Shown piece after piece: positions 35,145 through 44,905 of a DNA stretch of 64,000 nucleotides. Positions within the stretch are counted from its first letter, which is position 1; every line of letters starts with the position of its first letter. The position numbers were made by a program, and so were the translations under genes. A model generated the notes under the pieces. The model had not been told where the DNA came from and made no database searches. It saw nothing but the letters and a program-made list of their open reading frames with translations. Source of the DNA: Emydura subglobosa (taxonomy: Eukaryota; Chordata; Testudines; Chelidae); NCBI GenBank assembly GCA_007922225.1, contig ML679956.1, positions 15,287,049-15,351,048 of the forward strand. Reading direction: 5' to 3'.

Positions 35145-37335
35145 CACTTTATTAACATTCTGTAAACTAAAGATAACAACATCTCCTACCATAGAGTTAA
35201 ATGAAATAAAAATCTCAAATATAACAAACTGTGCCATACACTCTCTATGGATAATAATTCCATGCTTGAATAATAAGAATATAGCAATAGGAATATACTA
35301 CCGAGCACCTGACCAGGATGGTGATAGTGACTGTGAAATTCTCAGGGAGATTAGAGAGGCTATAAAAATAAAAAAACTCAATAATAATGGAGGATTTCAA
35401 GTAGCCCCATATTGACTGGGTACATGTCACCTCAGGACAGAATACAGAGATAAAGTTTCCTGGCACATTAAATGACTACTTCTTGGAGCAGCTAGTATTG
35501 GAATCCACAAGAAGAGAAAGAGGCAATTCTTGATTTAGTCCTAAGTGCAGTACAGAATCTGGTCCAAGAGGTGAATATAGCTGAACCGCTTGGTAACAGT
35601 GATCATAACATAATAAAATTTAACATTCCTATGGGGGTGGGGGAAAACACCAAAGCAGCCTACCATGGTAGCATGTAATTTCGGAAAGAGGAACTGTTCA
35701 AAGTGAGGAAGTTAGTTAAACAGAAATTAAAAGATACATTGCCAAAAGTGAAATCCCTATAAGCTGCGTGGAAATTTTTTAAAGATACCGTAATAGAGGC
35801 TCAATTTAAATATATACCTCAAATTAGAAAGCATAGTAAGAGGACCAAAAAAGTGCAACCATGGATAAACAACAAAGGAAAAGAAGCAGTTAGAGGCAAA
35901 AAGGCGTCTTTAAAAAGCGGAAGTTAAATCCTATTGAGGGAAATAGAAAGGAGCATTAACTCTGGCAAGAGAAGTGTAAAACTATAATTAGGAAGTCCAA
36001 AAAAATATTTGAAGAACAGCTAGCCAAAGACTCAAAAAGTGACAGCAAAAAATTTTTTAAGTACATCAGAAGCAGGAAACCTACTAACCAACCAGTTTAG
36101 TATAGTATAGTATAGTATAGTATAGTATAGTATAGTATAGTATAGTATAGTAGCCACTGGACGATCGAGATGCTAAAGGAGCACTCAAGGACAATAAGGC
36201 TATTATGGAGAAACTAAATACATTTTTTGCATCAGTCTTCACGGCTGAGGATGTGAGGGAGATTCCCAGACTGGAGCCATTCTTTTTAGGTGACAAATCT
36301 GAGGAACTGTCCCAGATTGAGGTTTCATTAGAGGAGGTTTTGGAACAAATTGATAAATTAAATTGTAGTAAGTCACCAGGACCATAGGGTATCTACCCAA
36401 GAGTTCTGAAGGCACTCAAATATGAAAATGCAGAACTACTAACTGTGGTATGTAACCTATCATTTAAATCAGCTTCTCTACCAGATGACTGGAGGATAGC
36501 TAATGTGACGCCAATTTTTAAAAAAGGCCCCAGAGGTGGTCCTGGCAAATGCAGACCGGTAAGCCTAACTTCAGTACCAGGCAAATTGGTTGAAACTATA
36601 ATAAAGAGCAGAATTATCAGACAATAAAGTTAACAGAATGTTGGGAATCATGAGGAAAGGAATAGATAAGACAGAAAATATCATATTGCTCTTTATAAAT
36701 CCATGGTATGCCCACATCTTGAATAGTGCATGCAGATCTGATCGCCCCCTCTCAAAAAAGATATATTGGAACTGGAAAAGGTACAGGAAAGGACAACTAA
36801 AATGGAAAGGCTTCCATATGAGGGGAGATTAATAAGACAGGGACTTCAGCTTGTCAAAGAGATGACTAAGAGGGGATATGATAGAGGTCTATAAAATCAC
36901 GACTGTGTGGACAAAAGTAAATAAGAAAGTGTTATTTATTCCTTCTCATAACACAAAAACTAGGGGGTCACCAAATGAAATTAATAGGCAGCAGGTTTAA
37001 AATGAACAAAAGGAAATATTTCTTCACACAACACAAAGTCAATCTGTGGAACTCCTTTCCAGAGGATGTTGTGAAGGCCAAGACTATAACAGGGTTCAAA
37101 AAAGAACTAGATAAATTCATGGAGGATAGGTCCATAAATCGCTATTAGTCAGGGTAGGCAGAGACTGAAGTTTGCCAGAAGCTGAGAATGGCTGACGGGA
37201 TGGCTCACTGGATGATTACCCGTTCTATTCATTCTCTCTGAAGCACCTGGCATTGGCTACTGTCGGAAGACAGGATATTGAGCTAGCTGGACCATTGCTC
37301 TGACCTAGTAAGCCTGTTCTTATATTCTTATGTTC
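35145..37335 (+). pseudogene. CR1 LINE with internal RT deletion (dead)
   Basis: The copy is 5'-truncated in the endonuclease domain. A degraded GDFN block is seen near 35385-35415, and an intact LGNSDHNIIKF block with the SDH catalytic motif near 35588-35622. A linker follows, with the microsatellite at 36098-36152, then a clean open stretch (36205-36387) ending KSPGP and the RT start PDDWRIANVTPIFKKG to RIIRQ. At about 36627 the sequence jumps to RVNRMLGIMRKG-like sequence. The RT catalytic motifs A-C are therefore deleted, roughly 0.7 kb judging from the family. The C-terminus and 3' UTR follow, ending near 37330 with TTCTTATATTCTTATG. A stop interrupts GPDG at 36385. It is not capable of retrotransposition. 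Confidence 0.93.
36098..36152. repeat. (TATAG)n microsatellite inside CR1
   Basis: About ten to eleven perfect TATAG units interrupt the CR1 linker between CAACCAGT and CCACTGGACGATCGAG. The tract replaces a few bases of the LINE sequence. Confidence 0.97.
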
Positions 37336-37599
37336 ATCTGAGGGGCCTGATCCAATAGGTGGCTTTTGACCATGTTACCAAATCAGACAGCTGAATGCCT
37401 CTTTCCCCCAGTTTGTGAATCACTTTGGGGTTTAGGAAGGAGATAAGCATCAAGGAGACAAGAGTGAGGCAACAGTGCACATGCCCAGAGGCAAAAACTT
37501 AGACACCTTTAGGGTTAGGCAGCAGCCAAGCAGGATTTTTGTGAATTGCAATGAGCCTGAAAATGGGACTTAGGCACATAAGTACTTTCATATATCAGA

Positions 37600-37675
37600 C
37601 CCATATTCCCTGTCTATGAGCCTGGTCCAATACTAACTGAAGTTTATTTAGTCTAATGAGCTTTGGATCAGGTTC
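37600..37675. repeat. Decayed foldback repeat
   Basis: CCTGGTCCAATACTAACTGA and AATGAGCTTTGGATCAGGTT are recognisable arms of the foldback group (usual right arm GGGCTTTGGATCAGGCCC). Confidence 0.45.
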
Positions 37676-37819
37676 TATATGACTATAGTGAAACTATATC
37701 TCGGCTATTGGGCCAGATATTCAGGTTCCATTGGCTGTGAATCTTGGAGTGCAGTGTGCTCTGACCACATCCCCTTTTATCTCCCAGTTCAGCTCAGGAT
37801 AGGCTGCATGGGTGGATGG

Positions 37820-38122
37820 ACATGATAACACTCTACAAATATTTGGCAGCTACAAATATCAAGGAGGGAGAGGAATTATTTAGATTGCTATCAGGTATAT
37901 AACTAGAAATGAAGCTGAAGAAGGGAAAATTCTAAGCTTTTGAAGGAGAGACCTACTGGACTGTGGAATCCTACAGAAAAGTCCCAGGAGAAGTCCCATC
38001 ATTTGGGACATTTAAAACAGGACAAAAATCTTAGTAAAAGTTCTGTAGGGTACAAGCTGGCATTGGCAGGCAGATGAACTGGATGGCGTGGGGGTTCTTT
38101 TCCTCCTTTGATTTCTATGACT
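37820..38122 (+). mobile_element. CR1 3' end, third subfamily
   Basis: CTACAAATATTTGGCAGCTA, AGGAGGGAGAGGAATTATTT, CATCATTTGGGACATTTAAA, GCTGGCATTGGCAGGCAGAT and GATTTCTATGACTCAT follow the C-terminal ORF2 and 3' UTR order of a CR1 subfamily that ends in ATTTCTATGATTC. It is decayed. Confidence 0.72.
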
Positions 38123-38357
38123 CATCATCTCAGATAAACACTGAAGGCAAGTCATATAAATCACTACTTTTTCTGAGTCCCAAAGGAATAGCTGGATAAA
38201 TCTGTCACACGGCTAGTTAGCTATACAGAAGACCATATTGGCTCTGGGTATTTGAACTGTAGTATTATGTCTAGTATTTGGAACTGGTCCCTGTAGCCTT
38301 TGCATTTCAGGTTCCACCTGAGTCAAACTCAAAATGAGAAGAGGCCAATACATAGAA

Positions 38358-38562
38358 CAGAGGTAGCCAAACTTACTGTCCCCCTCCCCGATACCTCCCG
38401 CCACCTCCCTCCTCTAGAATTCCACCCTGCCACTGGACAAAAGTTCTGAGCTCCCCACCCCAGTGTGGTCGGGGAGAATGGTGGGAGAGGATGGTAATAA
38501 GGGGCTTTGTGAGCTGCACTTTAACTGTAAATGAACCACATGCACCTCACAAGCCACCCCTG
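38358..38562. mobile_element. Probable hAT MITE, 205 bp
   Basis: The left end is CAGAGGTAGCCAAACTTACT, and the right end reads CACAAGCCACCCCTG. The terminal CAG...CTG and the GGTGGCC/GGCCACC relation suit hAT ends. Flanking 8-mers ACATAGAA (38350-38357) and ACACAGAC (38563-38570) match at 6 of 8 positions, so the target duplication is plausible but worn. Confidence 0.5.
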
Positions 38563-38570
38563 ACACAGAC

Positions 38571-39065
38571 AGGAACATTGGCCAGGCTATTGTCCTTCAT
38601 CTTTTTGTTCCCCTTATTTTGGATTCTATGTGCCATGTTCTATGTATTCTGTGTTTTTTACTGTGTGTCTAAAAGCAGATGTTATCTCAAGTTGGACAAT
38701 TTCTTTTGCTTATGCTGTAACGATGGATTTACCAGTTCTAATTCCAAAGAACTGACATGTCACTCTATTACTGCTACCATCTCATTTAAGAGCGCATGGT
38801 TCTTGTTTGTCTGTTCAGTAAAAAAACTTAACTTTTTCATGTATTAAAATTTGTCTTTTGCAATAATTGCTCTGAGCTGAACACTGTAACCAAGGCTTTG
38901 CAAATGGTTAGTATAGAATACTGAAAACCCTGAAGCAGACATTCAGATACTATAGTGATGAGTGTGGTTTAAATACTGAGTTCAGTAAACACCAACGTAG
39001 AAGTCAGGGTGGGTTCAAGCACTAGCCTAACTTGTGAACATCAGTCCAGGTCCATAGAAGTTAGG
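38571..39065. other. Unassigned DNA
   Basis: The 118-codon plus-strand frame at 38491-38847 has a hydrophobic, cysteine-rich run (about residues 30-55) but no start context or family resemblance. I treat it as chance. Confidence 0.3.
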
Positions 39066-39069
39066 TGGA

Positions 39070-39905
39070 ACAGATGCAGAGAAGGGCTACTAGGATGATC
39101 GGAGGAATGGAAAACCTGCCTTATGAGAGGAGATGCAAAGAGTTTGGCTTGTTTAACCTAACCAAAAGAAGGCTGAGGGGTGATATGATTGTTCGCTATA
39201 AATACATCAGTGGGATAAATACCAGGGAGGGAGAAGAGTTATTTAAGTTAAGCACCAATGTGGACACGAGAACTAATGGATATAGACTGGTCATCAAGTT
39301 TAGGCTTGAAATTAGGCAAAGGTTTCTAACCATCAGAGGACTGAAGTTCTGGAACAGCCTTCCAAGGGGAGCACTGGGGGCAAAACATTGAACTGGCTTC
39401 AAGACTGAGCTTGTTAAGTTTATGGAGGGGGATGGTATAATGAAACTGCCTACAATGGCATGTAGCCAGTCTTCGATTGCTAGCAAAAAATATTTTCCAT
39501 GGCCAGTGATGGGACACTAGATGGGGAGGACTCTGAATTACTACAGAGAATTCTTTCCCAGATATCTGACTGCGGGTCTTGCCCACATGCTCAGGGTCTA
39601 ACTGATCACCATATTTAGGGTTAGGAAGGAATTTTCCCCCAGGTCAGATTGGCAGAAGCCCTGGGAGAGTTTCACCTTCCTCTACACCATGGGGCACAGG
39701 TCATTTGCAGGTTTAAAGTAGGGTCAGTGGTGGATTCTCTGTAACCTGAAGTCTTTAAATCATGATTTGAGGACTTCAGTAACTCAGCCAGAGGTTAGGG
39801 GTTGATTACAGGAGTGAGTGGGTGAGGTTCTGTGGCCTGCAATGTGCAGAAAGTCAGACTAGATGATCAAGATGTTTCCGTCTGACTTTTAAAATCTATG
39901 AGTCT
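39070..39905 (+). mobile_element. CR1 3' end with long 3' UTR
   Basis: The copy begins in the ORF2 C-terminus. The frame reads QRRATRMIGGMENLPYERRC, then LFNLTKRRLRGDMIVRYKYI and FWNSLPRG, and stays open for about 100 codons. A long 3' UTR follows with GGAAGGAATTTTCCCCCAGG, CTAGATGATCAAGATG and the terminal TCTATGAGTCT. This is a CR1 subfamily different from those at 14732 and 37820, judged by the tail. The minus-strand frames are shadows. Confidence 0.88.
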
Positions 39906-41250
39906 GCATCTCTGAGGAGTGCTTGGGATGACAGTATTCACCTTGCCATTCAAGCTGGGCCTTCCAGCTATCTCCTCCACTGAGCCTGCAAAAAGCTGCA
40001 ACTTGAGTCCTCTCCCTTTCTTTATGTAGGCCTCTGTCTTCTATATGATGACTTCTGGGGTTCACAAGTTGATGGTTTGCCCCATATCTTCCTTCTAAGG
40101 CAATATCCACTTTCCTCCCAGTCCACAGGATATTCAGGCAATGTGAAGGGGCAAGAGGAAGCAATTAGAAAAACACCATTATTAGCAGGACACTCTACCT
40201 CTGCACTTGCATCCACTGCTCCATTAATGTAGCATGAACTATAGCACCCTATGTTGAGCTGGGGATCAATTCATGTGCCCACAACTGGGCACCTAGTGAC
40301 CATACCAGTGAAGACCAAAAAGTCAGTATCTTCAATGTAGAGCTATTGTTTACTGTAAAGCAGATATCACAGAAAATAGAAAGGACTATACAATGCCTTT
40401 ACTTAGTAAGCCTCAATTTCCCAAGCATGAATGCTCAGAAACTATGTTGGCCCCATACAGTATCCTGATTGGTAAGTAAAGCGGGATAGCCACCATTCCT
40501 AGGTGAAGACTGTCTCTTCCTCCTTCAGGTTCCCTCAGGTCCTTGGTCTATTTTTTGAGTCCCTCATAGAGCGGTCTTGGCTAGCCCGAGGCCCTCTGAT
40601 CTATGATCACTCGGAGCAAGATCTAGGTTACCCTGAGGCCCCCTGGTCTTAATCCTTTTTCTGCCCAACAGTATCACTGGTCTTCTTGGATATATGAGAT
40701 ATAGATAGAAAAAACTATGTACCACGTGACCCTTGTCCCAAAGAAGTCACATGTCCCCAAAATATAAAAAATATGCTTTGCCAGCAAATTATGTGGCATA
40801 TCCCAATTAATTCATAAATTGGGAAGGGGCTGCAGGTGTTGGCTAATAATTCACTTATCGTGGACTACTCCCCTCCAGGTACCTGATGTCACGTAATTCT
40901 ATAGGGTCACACGACCCAGGTCAGCTCGCCCCAGAATCGCCATTACACACTTCCACATGTACACAACAGGCGAACTGGCCATTGGCTAACCGTGATCATT
41001 GGTCTTCCACATCAGCATTGCTGCTTTCACAGGATCTGGACAAACATTTGTGACACATATTGATGCCAAGTGCAAGTTTGGCCTTTACAGTGATTTTCCA
41101 CAGTCTAGTGCTATGAGGCTCTGCCCCCAGAATCCTTTAGCACTCAGGCTCACCAAACTTGTCCATTGTGATGCTATATGGTGATTCAGTATCGTCCCAA
41201 CACTCTACTAAGTCAATCATAAGATTGCTAGGGAATCAAGCTCCCTTTAT
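39906..41250. other. Unassigned DNA, possible unidentified LTR
   Basis: No gene is supported. The stretch 40250-41000 is richer in G+C and contains more CpG (TCACTCGGAGC, CGTGACCC, CACACGACCC) than its surroundings, which often marks a younger LTR or a regulatory element. I found no end repeats or duplication and do not assign it. Confidence 0.3.
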
Positions 41251-41254
41251 CCCT

Positions 41255-41465
41255 TCTTTGCTCCAGATGAAATAATCCTAGTTTTGCAATCTCTCTTCAG
41301 ATACAAATCCCATTACACTACTTCTCATATTTGTTGCTTTTCTATGGCCTTTTTCAACATCAGCTTTTTCCTTCTTTTAAGAGAAGTCCATGAGTGGACA
41401 CTGTACTCCAGATAAAGGCATACCGTTGCTTTGGGAACTATCATTATATATTTTACTCCATCAAA
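41255..41465 (-). mobile_element. Probable antisense CR1 fragment
   Basis: CAATCTCTCTTCAGATACAA, TTTGTTGCTTTTCTATGGCC and GTGGACACTGTACTCCAGAT resemble the antisense of the CR1 ORF2 C-terminal region (compare TTTGTTGCCCTTCTTTGCAC at 27082). It is strongly diverged. Confidence 0.5.
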
Positions 41466-41708
41466 AGCTTGCCTCTCAGTGTTGTGCAGTGGCTGTACTT
41501 TGGTAGATCTGTAGAAATCAGAGCTTCAGACCTCAGTGTTGGATTGATTTGCATGCATATTCAGATTTCACCATGGCAGAAATTTCCAGTTTACTGCAAG
41601 AAAAGCAGGAGGACTGGACACGGTTTTGTTTCATAAATGGTGAATGCATCTTGGCTAGATCCCTAAAATGAGTTGTGCTACATGAACTTTCCTGTCTGTG
41701 TACATTCA

Positions 41709-41911
41709 GTTAGCCAGGATGGGCAGGGATGTAACCCCATGTTCTAAGTGTCCCTAGCCTCTGTTTACCAAAAGCTGGGGATGGATCTTTTGATTATTTC
41801 CTGTTCTGTTCATTACCTGTGAAGCACCTGGCATTGGCTGCTGTCAAAAGACAGGATACTGGGCTAGATGGACCATTGGTCTGACACAGAATGGCCGTTT
41901 TTATATTCTTA
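41709..41911 (+). mobile_element. CR1 3' UTR fragment
   Basis: TTAGCCAGGATGGGCAGGGA, AAAGCTGGGGATGGATC, GAAGCACCTGGCATTGGCTG, CAGGATACTGGGCTAGATGG and ATTGGTCTGACACAGAATGG form the 3' UTR of the CR1 subfamily also present at 37140-37335. It ends at TTTTATATTCTTA. It is well preserved. Confidence 0.88.
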
Positions 41912-42097
41912 GCCATATTGGGGATCCCAAAGGCTAAGCTTTAGAGTGAGTCCTGCCTTCTAGCACACTTACTATCTCAGATGCATTTCATACATGTATT
42001 CTCTTCTTGTTGATTTCTCTCATCTCTCCTATGCTTTATTCAGGGCTTGGGTCAAGTGGGAACTGAGAACAATTTCCTCCTTGTTAAAATAAGAGAT
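41912..42097. other. Unassigned DNA
   Basis: Nothing recognisable is present in this short gap. Confidence 0.3.
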
Positions 42098-42178
42098 GGT
42101 TTAATAAATTACATCTTCAGCTGGTATAAATTGGCATATCCATTGAAGCCAATAGTGTTACACTGGCTGAAGATCTGG
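42098..42178. repeat. Foldback repeat, CAGCTGGTATAAATTGGC type
   Basis: ATCTTCAGCTGGTATAAATT pairs with GTGTTACACTGGCTGAAGAT around CCATTGAAGCCAATA. It is the variant of the foldback group whose right half is also seen at 57785-57838. Confidence 0.7.
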
Positions 42179-43990
42179 TCCAGGAAGTGGAGAGATTGGG
42201 GAAAACGGTGTCTCTTTACTAACTCTTTCCAATTCAAGTCATCCTGACTAGGATGCCATACGTGAATCTCACCTTGGAGTTGAAAGATTGACAAAACTTC
42301 TTCATTAACTCATTCCTGACTTCTCAACAACTGCATCTACTCAAAATGTTAATGTAGACTCGACTAAATGAGATCGAGTGATGTGTAAAGTTTCAAAATA
42401 TTGTACTCAATAGGAGATTCTCTGTAGCTTTATTATGTATTTACTTTATTTTGTGTATTCTGTATTGTATTCCTATCCATGACAGTGATTCGTTAAGGTG
42501 CACAGGGCAAGATTGTTTTACCTTTACTCAAGGTGAATAATGTTTTACTCCATGTGCTGTGTTTCTGAAAGGCTGTTCTCAGGATAAATTACTAATCAGG
42601 ATGAGCAAGGGTGTCAGAATTGGGCCCACACTAAGGAGAGCTGATTGAATACTGCAAATACAACTTCCTATGTATAGTCAAACAAGTTCACTTTAGTCAT
42701 ACCCCTGCTGTGTTTGCTTTCTGCAAAGTTTCTATATGATAAAATTTTGTTAGCCTAAATATATGTGAGAAACAAATTTTTAAGTAATCTCAGAAAAAGA
42801 TTTAAAAATGTGTTTTCTGTGAGCATTTGCACCAAAAATTTGAAGAGAAGATACTGAAATTTGAGTCAGCAAGTCATTCTGTGTTTCAAGTATAATTTTT
42901 CAAAGTATACAGATTTTATTATAGAGATGGGAGAAAATATTTAAATAATTCCATTTTTAACACTCCATGAAAACCTCTCAAATGAGCTGATGGAAGCACG
43001 TAACAAATTAGCCCTCTTTTTGGCACTTTCTAGTACAACCTAGGTCCAAACCTAGGCTAAACATGTCTACCACCATGAGCCAACTGTTAACAACTGAAAT
43101 TGCCAGACGTTCATCTTCCTTGTTGATAATCTTTTTTGGAGAAACCAAACTAATAACAATGACCACTACACAGTACAGGACAAAATAATCCATTATGTCT
43201 CCATAGTTGCAAGAGTGCATGGGAACAGTTAATAAGCTTTTTCACATTCAAATGTTACATATTGTTAAAATTGTATATAAACTATCAGGGAAAATAAAAT
43301 TTCCCCAGACATTTTCTATGTATTATGATTGACTATTAAAGCATTGTTACAGCTCCTGAAACAAGAAATGGGTGTGGTTTCCCAAATCCTAACAGGGTTA
43401 GTGAACATCATTGTTTCATTTTGTGTTTATGATTCACTATTTTTTCTACATCCTTGTAAAAGGCAGGGAACAGTAGATTCACATGTGAGTCTTTAAACAG
43501 CAGCTCACTGAGCTGATCACTAGTTGGCTTGATTTATGTTTTAATTTTATGGATGATATCACACAATTATCTCCAGATGGAATAATCAGGATGAAGCATT
43601 GCCGAAGAACATTAGATACTAAAGAAGTTCAGCCAATGCAATCCATTCAGTACTGTAATTATTTTTGTTTTGTTGTATGGGGGCACAAAACTCATTTCTT
43701 TAGGGCCTGATTCAACACCCACTGAAGTCAGAGGGCAATGCCTCAAGCAGTGTCCCACACCCATTCACTCATTTTTTCCCCATTAGAACAGGAATGTCTC
43801 AAGGATCTCTCCATTGAACTCCCTTTATTCTCGCTCTATCTTCCTCCTTTTCTCCTCCTATCACTTTGCAGCTGATATTTCGGCCCATCAGTTGTAGTTT
43901 ATTGAGCACAAGGCATACCAAATCATATTTGTTCAGCCTGTGGTGGATTGGGAAAAATATTAATTTATATGAATTATGAGCTAAACAGTT
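42179..43990. other. Unassigned AT-rich DNA
   Basis: No gene is supported. A half-foldback (GGGCCTGATTCAACACCCAC, TGAAGTCAGAGGGCAATGCC) lies near 43703-43742. Confidence 0.4.
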
Positions 43991-43997
43991 TTTGATG

Positions 43998-44010
43998 GGG
44001 GGGGGGGGAG
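43998..44010. repeat. Poly-G tract
   Basis: A run of G with one A follows directly from the sequence. Confidence 0.9.
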
Positions 44011-44229
44011 GGTTGGATTTTTTGTTTTTGGCTGAGTGAATGATATTGTGCATTAGCTGAACTGATCATCTCAAGGTTTTCTTAGTGCTTAACTCCCCCA
44101 AACAAGCTCTTCTAGATTGAAGCTGACAATTTAAAGACATATAGAGTTATGCTTCAGGGATATAAGTCATCAACCTGGGAATAACAAACCCTTTTGTTAC
44201 TGGCAAAACTAACTTTATAAAACACTTAG

Positions 44230-44400
44230 AATTTAGCCAATGTTAGGACCTAAAGTTAGGTTTCTAGGGTGGGATTTTTCAAAGTGCCTTACTGATTTAG
44301 GAGTACAAGTCCAATTCAAAGTCCTCAATCCATATTTAGGCACCTACATAAAAGCTAAATGTGGTTTTGAATCATAACTATAGACACCGAGGTTTGAACA
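44230..44400. repeat. Decayed foldback related to 16690-16895
   Basis: GATTTTTCAAAGTGCCTTAC and AATCCATATTTAGGCACCTA use the same words as the arms of the 16690 element (TTTTCAAAAGTGCTGAG and CCATATTTAGGCATC), but symmetry is mostly lost. Confidence 0.45.
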
Positions 44401-44659
44401 TTGTGGTCTCAGTCTATATTGCAGAACCCAAACTTTGCCTCAAGGGCCAATAACTGGCTTCACCACTTAGCATCCAATGACTAGGCATGTCTATCTATAT
44501 CTATTGTTCAGGCTTTATTAAGTATACTAACTTCTCTTGGCCTGCCCAAAAAGCAAGTTGAACCCCTATGTATAAGATGTTAATGACTTTGTTACCATGG
44601 ATAATGATTACTCAAATTTGTTTTATGTTTGGTATCAGAATCTGGCTTTGTGGGATACA

Positions 44660-44757
44660 TCCAAGGTCACCCAAGAAGTATGTGACAGAGCCAGGAACTG
44701 AATCCACAACTCTTGAGTCCCAGCGTATTGTCTTACCTACAAGGCCATTCTCCCTGT
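44660..44757 (+). repeat. Ancient repeat with AAGGTCAC...GAGTCCCAG order
   Basis: CCAAGGTCACCCAAGAAGTA, GTGACAGAGCCAGGAACTGA, ATCCACAACTCTTGAGTCCC and ACCTACAAGGCCATTCTCCC are in the order of an old amniote SINE/LINE segment, also visible at 62590-62800 and in part near 51360-51440. Confidence 0.6.
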
Positions 44758-44855
44758 TACTCACCCCCACCCCACACAAAGTTTACATTTTTAATATGTT
44801 GATAGTATGCTGGAAGACTGCTTCTCAGTCTAGGATTTCTTGCTTGATAAGATGA

Positions 44856-44905
44856 CCATATAATAAATAATAATATTAATAATGTAATAATAATAAAATA
44901 AGTTG
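44856..44905. repeat. (AAT)n-rich microsatellite
   Basis: ATAATAAATAATAATATTAA-type repetition continues to about 44900. It is imperfect. Confidence 0.85.

Noticed and set aside
36084..36296. Frame with tandem Tyr-Thr-Ile-Leu units
   Set aside because: It is the translation of the (TATAG)n microsatellite in CR1.
38491..38847. 118-codon frame with a hydrophobic Cys-rich run
   Set aside because: It overlaps a probable MITE and resembles no signal peptide or membrane protein family. The hydrophobic run follows from T-rich sequence.
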